64,000 bases of DNA from Brevibacillus brevis (lineage in GTDB: Bacteria > Bacillota > Bacilli > Brevibacillales > Brevibacillaceae): the NCBI RefSeq assembly GCF_900637055.1, contig NZ_LR134338.1:4739001-4803000 (forward strand), given 5' to 3'. Every line of letters starts with the position of its first letter. The first letter of the stretch is position 1. Position numbers and translations under genes: made by a program. A model generated the notes under the pieces. That model saw only the letters and a list, made by a program, of their open reading frames with translations. It was not told the DNA's origin and made no database searches. Positions 1 through 8,611 of this stretch are shown piece after piece.

Positions 1-12
1 ACGTCTCTTCAT
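1..12 (-). CDS. Possible 5' end of jetD (runs off left edge)
   Basis: An ATG at 12-10 on the minus strand opens a frame (MKRR...) that leaves the window after four codons. It lies about 105 bp downstream of jetC, where the fourth Wadjet gene (DUF2399/TIGR02679 nuclease subunit) is expected. A G-rich stretch precedes the ATG but sits unusually close to it. The call rests on expected gene order, not on recognisable protein sequence. Confidence 0.2.
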
Positions 13-117
13 TGCCCCCGATTCTTTCTTTTTAAGAGTCCAATTGCAAAAACTGAATTTCTACAAGTCATACTTTAAATTAAAAATGTGGTTGCATATC
101 TTTATGCCCACACTCAG

Positions 118-3100
118 TTATGTTCCAATAATAAGTTGTTTCGGATGAAGCTCATCATATTCTTGAGTTAGAAGAGGAAAACGCTCCTCTCCGTTCCAAT
201 AGAAAAATGCGATACTAGCGTAATTAGCACCTTGAGGCCGTATAATATGAGCAATGGATAAGGTATTAACTGTTTCGTAATCCCCCCACAACGCCTGGGA
301 TGTCAAGATGTACGAAATTTCCATTTCTTCAAGTAACGCAAACATATCTGCTATGTTTTTGTCATCTACACCAGCAAACGCCTCGTCTAGCGTAACTAAT
401 CTGGCAGCATCTTCATTTGCTCCTTCATAACAAGCATGTAACGCAGAAAAAAGAGGTACATAAACCGACAACGCTCGTTCACCACCGGAAGCAGTATTTA
501 AGAACTTTCGGTTTACTTCTTCCCATTTCTGACCCTTGTAACATTCGAGCTTAAAGTCAAACCACTCTCGGTAATCCAAGACTTTACGGAGAGCGTCCTG
601 TATACTGATTTCTGATGATTCTTCCTGAGCCCATTCCCGTGCCCGTTCGACCTGTGCTCTAAAATGTTTGGAAATCTTCCCATAGTCCTCATCATTTAAG
701 AGCTCCGGCCGAGCCATTAACAATTCTACCAATTCTGTAGTATTTAACGACTCGTCACTCTCCGCTTTTTTGCCTCTCCATTCCAATCGAAAGGAAATAG
801 ACGCTTTCCGATTTTTCATAACGTGATTCAAGTTATCAATCCATCGTCTGGTTTTAGTTATTTTTTCACGTATTGTATGACCTAATGTGTTCAAAATGAC
901 TTCTTCAAACAGACGCTGCCGTTCTTTATCTAGGCTTAGTTGTAGATGACTCAATTTCTCAGTAATTTCTCTAACAGCTTCGTCAGGATTCATTCTGCCA
1001 GTGCCCGCTATACATTCCACAATCTTTCTTTGGGCAGACAACCCCTCTTCGTTTTCGAACTGAAGTTTAATGTCGAAGAAATAGCCAGGTACTGTCTCCC
1101 TTACGAGTATGTTACTTAACTCATTTAAAGCTGTTTCACTGTCCTTTGTAACTCGTGCACCCCATTCCCGTGCAAAGGATATTAAGTCAGTTGTTGGGGC
1201 TTTATGGTAGGGCAACGACAGCTCGCATTGCAAGATTGCTTCAGCTCGTGAAGTCCGATAGCTGAGTAAGGATAGAGCATTTTGTGCATCTATCATGTTA
1301 TATTCGCTGGTCTCTAATCCATTTTTAAGTTCTCCCCTATACGTTAATGCATTATCTCTTTCTTCTTTAATTTGAGTCAAACGTTCTACGATGAAGTTTC
1401 GACGATCCCGAATTTGATTAGCACCTACGTCCCTGATTAGTATGTCTACAGCTTCTAGTTGACCATTTACTCTCGCAATCTCTGATTGTATTTCATTTTG
1501 TTCGCCGCGGATTAGCAAAAGCCCATTATCAAAATCTATAATCCGTTCAACTGAAATTTTAATCCTTTGCTGAAGACTCTTCATTTCATTAGACTGATTT
1601 TGAATGGTGAGTATCAATTGAATATATTCAATCAATATTTTGATAGCTTCTTCACAGCCTTGTTCTGTTACTTCCGTTATATTTAATTTTAGAGCAGAGA
1701 TTTCCTTCTTCATTTCTACATACTCGTCGTATATTTTCACGTTCTGGGTACGAAGAATTTCTAGTTCTTCTTCTAAATGGTCATATTTGTATTTTTGTTT
1801 GCCTCGTTGCTTAAGGATAACAAGTATTTCCGTAGGCACCGGCAAGGCTTCTTCCTCAGATTTTAGTTGTTTCATCGCACAACGAACCTGTTCAATCTGT
1901 TTCGAGTACAAAGTAATGGCATCATCCGCTTCTTGAACCCGTTGTTGCAAGAATTGAATTTTTTCCTGCCGCAACAGTTCGCGCGCAGCTTTACCGATAA
2001 AAGAAGCTGAAATGGTTTCTGCATGTCCAACTAGAGCCCCTATCCGATACTGCTTGTTTGAAAGCAAAAACGTGTGGTTATCTGAGTCACTGGATATCGA
2101 AATGGAAGATAAGCATCGCGCTACCCACTCTTCATCTAGACCAGCTAGGGTGGTTGTAAGTTCGACATAGGACAGTAGAGTTCCATCACGATCAATTTGA
2201 TCTGCAGGAAGGAGCATCCGATCCTCTGACACCTCTCTTATAGAAGGAATAATCAAGGCGTCCAGTAAGCCGGTTGCGTACAAAGCGGATTCAATATCTT
2301 GGCGCGTCGAGGGATTCACCGATTCCTTCCACTCTATTAAAGAAAACAATGGGGCATGGGGAATGCCAGTTTCCCTTAAACGTCTGCGAAATGCTTCTGC
2401 CCCTAGTGACCGTTCTGGTTCGGGATCAATCATAGTCTGCCAACGAAGTAATTCTTGTTTTCTTAGTCGTGCTTCTTTATCCCAGTAAGCCAACATTTGT
2501 CTTACTTCTGTTTGCATCTGCACTATCTTTTGTTCCTGTTTTCGCACAAGACTAGTAATAATCCCCTTTATCCTTTCGAAAGAATCGCCTTCTGATAACT
2601 GGGTAGCCAACTTGAAGAGCACCCTCTTTTCCTGGTCTCCCATGGTCAACACTTGAACATTTTCTCTCCAATTAGCAAGTTCCTGCATATAATGTTCCTC
2701 TTTGTCGATGAGTTCCCCATTTAGTTGCGAAATTCTTCCTTGCACCACTTCTTGCCTTTGCATCAACTCTTCTCTTTTTTCGGCCATTTCTTTTAAACGC
2801 TGCTGTTTTTGGTTTAGAACACGGAGTTTTTCCTGTACCTGCTGTAGTTCCCCATGATAGGCTTTCGCCTGTTGAATCCAGGTAGTAAAATCCGGAATTT
2901 CCTTCCTTGCATAATAGTCATGCTCGAAAAAGGCACAGTCATCAGCCCTTCGATCCATTTCGTTCAAACTGTCTTGAAATTGTTTGGTTATCCGCTTATG
3001 CTCAATCTCCATTCCTTCCTTTGCTTTTTTCTCCTCATTCCTTTTCACTAATTCAGATTGGTATTGATCGCCTTTTCCTTTGGCTCGTTCTTCCTTTGCA

Positions 3101-4167
3101 ATCAGCTCATTTTTTAGGTTTTGCTGTTTCTCAAGTAAACTGAGCGCTTCATGATCGTCGTAGCTTTCTTTTTCCGCCATTAGTGCTTGGTCTTCCTGCA
3201 TTAAGCTTTGAATCTGATCATCTAACTCTTTTTTATTGAGTGCTAACTCTGCGTGCCGTAGTCTCATCAGATCGTAATGCTTTTGTCCCTCTGTTTCGTT
3301 GTGACAAGCATCGTTATATTGTCTCGCCTTCTCACTTAAGACGGCTTGATTGTAATGTTGATAGGACCGTGTTATTTTAGTCAATTGCTCTAATACCCTG
3401 GTTGATGTTTCCACATCTTCATGAATCTCATCTATATATTGAATAGAATCAATCAATACCTTAAGCTCGTCATCTGTAAGAGCTGGCATTGATTTTTTTA
3501 ATATTTCATAAACTGCTTTCACATTCATGTCTTTGGCGTTGGCTAATTTCGGCGTTCGCAGTTGAACTAATAATTCAATCCAGTTTTGAAACGCATCAAT
3601 AGTTGGAAAACCAAATAGTATCCGGTTCACCCGATCAGCATAGTCTGCTTTTTCTTTTTCATCAAAATGGCTTACACCATCAGTTACACATTTCCGCAGT
3701 TCCGCTTTCGATAGTGTAACCATTTCCTGATCCCCTTCTGGAGACATTCTATCTCTCGTTACCTTAAAGTCATACCCGTACCGATCGTTGTTATGGATAA
3801 TGAAATACCATACATCAAGCTTGGTTCTTCCCTTTCTACCGTTCAATCCTATGCCAAGGGTAATATATCGTTTCTCATTTGTTTTTTCGAACTCCAGCAA
3901 AATATAACTGGTACGTTCCGTGCGATTTTCCATCTTGCTTTCAAAAAGTACATAATGCTCCATTTTACGATCCTTGCTCCCAAAAGGATCTAGGCGCTTA
4001 GAGGAAATGTTACCGTCTAGTATTACAGGCAGTAGGCTTTGCATAGTTACGGATTTTCCTGTCCCGTTTTCACCTCGCAATAAGAGTTTTCCGTCTCGAA
4101 AATTGAATTCTTGATGGTCAAATACCCAAAAGTCAATCAAAAATGCCCGACTCGGTCTCCAGTTCAT
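118..4167 (-). CDS. jetC: Wadjet JetC, SMC/MukB-like ATPase (TIGR02680 family)
   Basis: This is the motor subunit of a Wadjet plasmid-restriction complex. The 1349 residues have SMC architecture. A Walker A motif GENGTGKS lies at residues 32-39. A long Glu/Lys/Gln-rich coiled coil is interrupted by a central hinge-like segment. The ABC signature SGGE is at 1227-1230 and Walker B TLDEAF begins near 1259. In characterised Wadjet systems (established knowledge) JetABC forms a MukBEF-like loop extruder that senses small circular DNA and activates the JetD nuclease. The ATG is preceded by AAAAGGAG at good spacing and overlaps the end of jetB by 35 bp, indicating translational coupling. Both ATPase halves are intact, so the gene appears functional. 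The region looks AT-richer than the core genes to the right, consistent with an acquired island. Confidence 0.88.
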   Translation of the reverse strand: MNWRPSRAFLIDFWVFDHQEFNFRDGKLLLRGENGTGKSVTMQSLLPVILDGNISSKRLDPFGSKDRKMEHYVLFESKMENRTERTSYILLEFEKTNEKRYITLGIGLNGRKGRTKLDVWYFIIHNNDRYGYDFKVTRDRMSPEGDQEMVTLSKAELRKCVTDGVSHFDEKEKADYADRVNRILFGFPTIDAFQNWIELLVQLRTPKLANAKDMNVKAVYEILKKSMPALTDDELKVLIDSIQYIDEIHEDVETSTRVLEQLTKITRSYQHYNQAVLSEKARQYNDACHNETEGQKHYDLMRLRHAELALNKKELDDQIQSLMQEDQALMAEKESYDDHEALSLLEKQQNLKNELIAKEERAKGKGDQYQSELVKRNEEKKAKEGMEIEHKRITKQFQDSLNEMDRRADDCAFFEHDYYARKEIPDFTTWIQQAKAYHGELQQVQEKLRVLNQKQQRLKEMAEKREELMQRQEVVQGRISQLNGELIDKEEHYMQELANWRENVQVLTMGDQEKRVLFKLATQLSEGDSFERIKGIITSLVRKQEQKIVQMQTEVRQMLAYWDKEARLRKQELLRWQTMIDPEPERSLGAEAFRRRLRETGIPHAPLFSLIEWKESVNPSTRQDIESALYATGLLDALIIPSIREVSEDRMLLPADQIDRDGTLLSYVELTTTLAGLDEEWVARCLSSISISSDSDNHTFLLSNKQYRIGALVGHAETISASFIGKAARELLRQEKIQFLQQRVQEADDAITLYSKQIEQVRCAMKQLKSEEEALPVPTEILVILKQRGKQKYKYDHLEEELEILRTQNVKIYDEYVEMKKEISALKLNITEVTEQGCEEAIKILIEYIQLILTIQNQSNEMKSLQQRIKISVERIIDFDNGLLLIRGEQNEIQSEIARVNGQLEAVDILIRDVGANQIRDRRNFIVERLTQIKEERDNALTYRGELKNGLETSEYNMIDAQNALSLLSYRTSRAEAILQCELSLPYHKAPTTDLISFAREWGARVTKDSETALNELSNILVRETVPGYFFDIKLQFENEEGLSAQRKIVECIAGTGRMNPDEAVREITEKLSHLQLSLDKERQRLFEEVILNTLGHTIREKITKTRRWIDNLNHVMKNRKASISFRLEWRGKKAESDESLNTTELVELLMARPELLNDEDYGKISKHFRAQVERAREWAQEESSEISIQDALRKVLDYREWFDFKLECYKGQKWEEVNRKFLNTASGGERALSVYVPLFSALHACYEGANEDAARLVTLDEAFAGVDDKNIADMFALLEEMEISYILTSQALWGDYETVNTLSIAHIIRPQGANYASIAFFYWNGEERFPLLTQEYDELHPKQLIIGT

Positions 4168-5290
4168 GCTTTTCCACTCCTTTTGATATGTTGATCCGTC
4201 CTGATGCTCGTAGGATGTGAGGAGAAATGCGAACCGTATACGAATCCGGCAGTTCTGCCATTCCCCATCTGAAGAGGTATCTTGTTATTTCTTCTACCCA
4301 TTTTCCTAGCTTCATGTCGTCATATTCTTTTTTCCAATACTCACCGTATGTATCTTTTAAGTCATGAAGTATTTGCTCCCATTGATTCCTGTTCATGTCG
4401 ATCCAACCGTTGTAAGGACGAAGACTTCCTTTTTTGAGCTCCTCTTTAAGTCTATCGGCTATCTGAAGGCTGATATCTGAAATGGAAGTATCGGACGGGT
4501 AATCTTGGTAGACGCTTCCTTCTGGAATATCTCGTACTGCCAAGATCCCTTCGATAAACCGTTCCAAATGAAACGGAGTATGCCTGCCAATATCAACTTC
4601 TATGGCCTCATACTGCTGTTTAACATATTTGACATCATCCAGACTCAAACGTTCGTAGAGCAGAGATGGCTCCAAAAGCAATGTCCGATAGATCAACTGC
4701 CGACGGTCATACGCATGAAGGCCGATGAATTGCTCAGGATCTAGCATCCCTTCTCCCACCGTACAAGGAAACTGCCTAATAAAAAATTGGGCAATGGGCG
4801 GTATTTTGAACAGTACCTCTTCTTCAAAAGCATCGATATCTCCGTCCCGTTGAACTAGGATTCCTGTTTTCACAGCATATTTGAAAACCCTAATCAAACT
4901 TAATCGGTTGCGGTGAGTTTCAAGAAATCTGTTGTCTTTCTCACCAAGGAAACTTCTCAATTCTTCGCAAAATTCACTGATCAAGAAAGTTTCGTCATAA
5001 CGGTTTTCAAAAAACGCCAACAGAGCAAAAAACACTGTGTAATCCATAGGGTTACGGAATGATTCCGGATTCAATACTAAATTAGGAGTAGGGTGGGCTG
5101 GAATTTTCTCTAATCGGGCAAATATTTTTCTATACACCACCAATTCATAGCCCATTTTTTCACGAAACCAAATTTTTAATGGCGTTTCGAATTTTTTTAT
5201 CAAGTCAAATTCCGTCATTTTCTCTTCACGTACAATCCAGTACTGCTCCAAAAGCAAGTTAACGGCTTTTTTCCATTCCTCATTCTTCAT
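4133..5290 (-). CDS. jetB: Wadjet JetB (DUF2398/TIGR02678), MukE-like subunit
   Basis: The 385-residue protein is charged and mostly helical, with no signal peptide or membrane segment. Length, composition and position between the DUF2397-like gene and the SMC ATPase fit TIGR02678/DUF2398, the MukE-like winged-helix subunit that binds the kleisin JetA (family knowledge). The ATG at 5290 overlaps the jetA stop as TGATG, a translational-coupling arrangement, and a GGGAGAGG ribosome site lies just upstream. A TTG one codon earlier is possible but less likely. Assignment relies strongly on operon context. Confidence 0.78.
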   Translation of the reverse strand: MKNEEWKKAVNLLLEQYWIVREEKMTEFDLIKKFETPLKIWFREKMGYELVVYRKIFARLEKIPAHPTPNLVLNPESFRNPMDYTVFFALLAFFENRYDETFLISEFCEELRSFLGEKDNRFLETHRNRLSLIRVFKYAVKTGILVQRDGDIDAFEEEVLFKIPPIAQFFIRQFPCTVGEGMLDPEQFIGLHAYDRRQLIYRTLLLEPSLLYERLSLDDVKYVKQQYEAIEVDIGRHTPFHLERFIEGILAVRDIPEGSVYQDYPSDTSISDISLQIADRLKEELKKGSLRPYNGWIDMNRNQWEQILHDLKDTYGEYWKKEYDDMKLGKWVEEITRYLFRWGMAELPDSYTVRISPHILRASGRINISKGVEKHELETESGIFD

Positions 5291-6771
5291 CAAGCCTCTC
5301 CCTTCTTCTTAGTTTGCAAGACAAGAACCCCATTAGGTGCCACCAGTTGGCCGTCCAAGCAGGAAATGCGTGCTTTACCTGGAAGAGGAATCCATAAGAA
5401 TGTCTGGCCCCACTCCGTTTTCCCCCGATTGTCCAATGAGTTCATGCATCGATTTAACAACTCGAGCACCTTCGACCTTTGAGACTTGTCTAAAATCGGC
5501 AAAGTGTCTAATTTGATTTGATTCTGTTGTATTAAAATCAAAAAGTTTTGTTTTTGGCGTTCTTGTTCTTTAATGTAATCTTCCAGCAATTCTTTTTGCT
5601 TGGCCCTATTATTAGCAATGGCACATATTTTGCCTTTCGTGCGGAAACCCGGCCTACGTGATCTAAGTTCCAACGGCTCTTCCTCACACTCCCATAAACT
5701 CTCCACTCGCCCGGAAGTATCATACGGCTCACACGACATATGCATGGTATGGGGGACTCCGATGACTATGGACGCCAATTTATGTGCATCTTCTTCTGCT
5801 GTAAGCTCATAAAAGTGCTTAGCCAATTCCAAAAACTCCTGCTTGCGGCTACGCAGTGTCTGTTTGGATTCTAGCAGCCTGCTTGCAAAACGTAGGATTT
5901 TTCTAATGATTTCACCAGTTTGAACTAATATATTTCTTGCCTCGTTGTCCTCTCCGCAAAACCACATGAATAATGAGTTCCATTCCTCTTTGAGTCTTTT
6001 TTTGGTGTCTTCTAACGATAGTTTTTCGCCAAATCTAAAGATAGATAACTGATACTCAGCCACACAGATAATGATCTCATCCAGCCATTCCCGATGAAAT
6101 TTTTCCAAAAGAATTACTTGAAACAAGGGAATTTTTTTTTGAAGAACCTGAACGAAGTCTTTTAGATAATCTATAAAATCTTTTTGCCGAACCAAAAATG
6201 CCTCACTTAGCATTTCATCTTCCGCTTGGAAAGATGAGATATGCGCTAGATAATCACTAGTTTTCCTGTCTAAACGCTTGAAAAATTCCATGACATCTTC
6301 CCACCGCCGATACAACTCTTCCGGTAAAGTATACTTATTAAATGCATATAGAGTCTCCAGTGCCTCAAGAAGTCGGTCGAACAAATTTTTGTCCAGTGAA
6401 CCTCCTCCAAAGTCAGCCTGATTTTTCTCCAATGTCTCCACAAAGCGCTCTATCTGAATGGTGTAATGAGTGGCTTGGTATTTAAATCGTTTTGCTTTAA
6501 ACTCCTCAATGCTGTAATAATCGTTAGCTTCCTGACGTGAAGTGATGTTTTTCCATCCCTCCAAAACTTCTAGATCTTTCTTTACATCGTGGATGGTATA
6601 CGTTTCAAATCCTGTGTACTGTTTTAAGTGTTGCAAAATATCCTCTGCCCGTAGATAGGGCCGGTAGCCGTGTTGCTCATAGAAGAACCGTAGAATAGGT
6701 CTGTAGCGGTGCGTATAATCCGTAGACAAATAATTCATTTCAACTACTTTTTTCGTATAAATGCTCTCCAT
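5290..6771 (-). CDS. jetA: Wadjet JetA (DUF2397/TIGR02677), kleisin/MukF-like subunit
   Basis: First gene of the operon, about 493 residues, soluble and rich in charged helices. The N-terminal part (for example YRPILRFFYEQHGYRPYLRA near residues 20-40) resembles a winged-helix region, followed by helical and coiled segments. Size and order before a DUF2398-like gene and a TIGR02680 ATPase match TIGR02677/DUF2397, the kleisin that bridges the SMC heads. I chose ATG 6771 because AAGGG precedes it at workable spacing; a GTG three codons upstream directly abuts that site. No frameshift is visible. Confidence 0.78.
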   Translation of the reverse strand: MESIYTKKVVEMNYLSTDYTHRYRPILRFFYEQHGYRPYLRAEDILQHLKQYTGFETYTIHDVKKDLEVLEGWKNITSRQEANDYYSIEEFKAKRFKYQATHYTIQIERFVETLEKNQADFGGGSLDKNLFDRLLEALETLYAFNKYTLPEELYRRWEDVMEFFKRLDRKTSDYLAHISSFQAEDEMLSEAFLVRQKDFIDYLKDFVQVLQKKIPLFQVILLEKFHREWLDEIIICVAEYQLSIFRFGEKLSLEDTKKRLKEEWNSLFMWFCGEDNEARNILVQTGEIIRKILRFASRLLESKQTLRSRKQEFLELAKHFYELTAEEDAHKLASIVIGVPHTMHMSCEPYDTSGRVESLWECEEEPLELRSRRPGFRTKGKICAIANNRAKQKELLEDYIKEQERQKQNFLILIQQNQIKLDTLPILDKSQRSKVLELLNRCMNSLDNRGKTEWGQTFLWIPLPGKARISCLDGQLVAPNGVLVLQTKKKGEA

Positions 6772-6796
6772 CTGCAGCACCCTTTTTTTGGAACTT

Positions 6797-6808
6797 ATTA
6801 TAATTATA
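6797..6808 (-). promoter_or_regulatory. Candidate -10 elements for the jet operon
   Basis: Two adjacent perfect TATAAT hexamers lie on the minus strand (6808-6803 and 6802-6797), 25-40 bp upstream of jetA. No good -35 hexamer is visible at 17 bp, so the promoter is weakly supported. Confidence 0.35.
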
Positions 6809-6931
6809 TCATACTGACATCGAGGGTAACTTTTACTGCTTATTGGATTTTTTAAGTAAGTCTTTAGTTAGGCTACTGGTGCGATACCGTATTCAACACT
6901 CTAAATGTATTGAATGCGGGAAGATGCATAC

Positions 6932-6958
6932 AAAAAAACGGCATCTCTGCCGTTTTTT
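6932..6958. terminator. Bidirectional-looking terminator beside the tRNA fragment
   Basis: Short perfect stem ACGGCA/TGCCGT with a four-base loop, flanked by A and T runs on both sides. It lies immediately 3' of the partial tRNA-Ala on the minus strand, as a tRNA terminator would, and also upstream of the jet operon. Confidence 0.6.
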
Positions 6959-6970
6959 ATCTAATCAATA

Positions 6971-7030
6971 TGGTGGAGCATAGCGGGATCGAACCTCTGA
7001 CCTCTACACTGCCAGCGTAGCATTCTCCCG
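6971..7030 (-). pseudogene. Partial tRNA-Ala (3' portion), probable attachment-site remnant
   Basis: On the minus strand this matches the 3' part of the intact tRNA-Ala(GGC) at 8440-8365, from within the D arm to the CCA end. It keeps the anticodon loop CTGGCAG and the full acceptor 3' strand with CCA. It lacks the 5' acceptor strand and most of the D arm. It carries mismatches in the anticodon stem (G-T pair) and T stem (AGAGG against CCGCT), so it cannot be a functional tRNA. A duplicated tRNA 3' end is the classic footprint of tyrosine-recombinase integration (family knowledge). Confidence 0.75.
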
Positions 7031-7154
7031 TAATGGTTAGTTTAATCTATGAAACCTGTTTAAAGGTTTCATTGCTTTCGCTCTTTCCATTAAGTCAAAA
7101 TATTTTTCCCTATAGAAAACTCCCATGCTGGGCGAACCACAAAAAGAGAGTCCA

Positions 7155-7922
7155 CTAATCGCCCTTCTTCTCCTTGCTTTTAAAGAAATCGATGAAATTT
7201 TCACCGAATTTACTAAGAGATATTTTACTGTCATCGTAAGGAACTCTTTCTCCACTTAATGCTCCCCATGTACGTGGCTTAATTATTAACCCTTGTTGTT
7301 CTAGCTTCTGTTCTACATAGGTTTTATAACCTTCCACCTCATCTAGCCGATTTCTACCTTCACTCGTACGATCAAGTAGTAACTCCATGTATTCGACGAA
7401 ATCCTTGTTCGACTCATTAGCGGCTCTTTTATCGAATTTCATTAGATGAAGTATTTCATTTATTCGAAGGGTGTTTAAAACATCGTAATACGCTCGTATC
7501 ATACTTTCTTCAACATCAGATCTATTGACAGTGTTTTCTAACCCATTAAGAATAATTTTAATTTTCTCTTCTTCTTGCTCATTATTTAGGCTTTCCATAA
7601 TAAGCGGGAATGCCTTTTGAGTGACAAGCTCTTTATGGGATTCCTCCAACTTTTGTACCTTGGCATTTATTTGTCTCAATTCTGCTAAATGATCATTTAG
7701 TCTCTTATTCAGTCTATAAAACTTGTAAGCGTTTAAAGCTGCACTCCCAAATGGAATTGCCGATGCTCCAATTGACGTAACTTGATCAAAAAGTAGTTCA
7801 CCAGCACTGCCTTCTTCAATATCAAGGAGCCCCATTACTACAGTTTTAACTTGATCTTGAACACTATAAACTAGGTCTTTTCCCTCCAACTGATATCCCT
7901 CATTCCACATTAGTACTATCAT
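7155..7922 (-). CDS. Hypothetical protein, orphan gene between tRNA-Ala copies
   Basis: This 255-residue protein matches no family I recognise. A Gly/Ala/Ser-rich, fairly hydrophobic segment lies near residues 47-68 (SIGASAIPFGSAALNAYKFY). A charged helical stretch with coiled-coil character follows (about 70-130), then a polar C terminus ending in a Lys/Glu-rich tail. No signal peptide is evident. It sits alone in accessory DNA between the tRNA fragment and the intact tRNA-Ala. The start is uncertain: ATG codons lie at codons 1 and 5, neither with a strong ribosome site. A cargo role such as defence is only suggested by location. Confidence 0.6.
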   Translation of the reverse strand: MIVLMWNEGYQLEGKDLVYSVQDQVKTVVMGLLDIEEGSAGELLFDQVTSIGASAIPFGSAALNAYKFYRLNKRLNDHLAELRQINAKVQKLEESHKELVTQKAFPLIMESLNNEQEEEKIKIILNGLENTVNRSDVEESMIRAYYDVLNTLRINEILHLMKFDKRAANESNKDFVEYMELLLDRTSEGRNRLDEVEGYKTYVEQKLEQQGLIIKPRTWGALSGERVPYDDSKISLSKFGENFIDFFKSKEKKGD

Positions 7923-8323
7923 TTAAATGAGAAACTAAACACATTTTGTATTTGTCCATGTTACTATATTAACATGCACAAAGGACGAGAAAATAACGTG
8001 TTTTGTACGTGGTTTTGTCATCTGGATAATTCTACTCCATCTACTCCAAAAATCAGCACAGACAAGGTTTTAACGCCTTCATTAACATCACGTTGTACTG
8101 TTCGGATTTCGATTTTGTGACATTCAACCAGTCTCTCGGCACCCTAATTTTCCCTAGAAATGTAAATGGAATAAATGATCTGATACCTTCTCCGATCTTC
8201 CGGTTGCCCTGAAGATTCACACATTACTTTAAATACACGTACCATTCTCTGTATGAAAATTGACCATCGCTAAAGTTCTCTACTAGTCATATCCTCTGGT
8301 TATCTGCCTTTCCCCTAAAATGA
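7923..8323. other. Intergenic accessory DNA, no gene seen
   Basis: About 400 bp without a convincing coding frame, RNA gene or repeat. It is AT-rich and lies between the orphan gene and the tRNA-Ala terminator, probably remnant island DNA. Confidence 0.5.
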
Positions 8324-8352
8324 CAAAAACCCCTGATTTCTCAAGGGTTTTA
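8324..8352 (-). terminator. Terminator downstream of tRNA-Ala
   Basis: Hairpin with arms AAAACCCTTGA and TCAGGGGTTTTTG (one internal mismatch), ending in a T run on the minus strand just after the tRNA 3' end. Confidence 0.7.
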
Positions 8353-8364
8353 ATGTCTTTCATA

Positions 8365-8440
8365 TGGTGGAGCATAGCGGGATCGAACCGCTGACCTCTA
8401 CACTGCCAGTGTAGCGCTCTCCCAGCTGAGCTAATGCCCC
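8365..8440 (-). tRNA. tRNA-Ala (anticodon GGC)
   Basis: Complete 76-nt cloverleaf on the minus strand. The acceptor stem GGGGCAT/ATGCTCC has one G-T pair. The D arm is AGCTCAGCTGGGAGAGC. The anticodon stem CTACA/TGTAG encloses loop CTGGCAG with anticodon GGC. The T arm is AGCGG-TTCGATC-CCGCT, and CCA is encoded. It is the intact partner of the degenerate copy at 6971-7030 and marks the boundary between accessory and core DNA. Confidence 0.97.
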
Positions 8441-8562
8441 ATATCTATGGTACTTCCAGCGTTTACCGCCTCAGTGAAATCAGTATAGCATACGCCCGCC
8501 GTACACTGCAAGCGAAAAAATCTGATAAATCCCCGTCCCAGCTGAAAAAAAACCACAAAAAA

Positions 8563-8588
8563 AGCCAACCGATCTCCACCGGTTGGCT
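8563..8588 (-). terminator. Terminator of the BIG2 protein gene
   Basis: Perfect 9-bp stem AGCCAACCG/CGGTTGGCT followed on the minus strand by a T7 run, 24 bp after the stop codon. Confidence 0.85.
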
Positions 8589-8611
8589 CCTCTCTTTTCC
8601 CTATCAACCCA

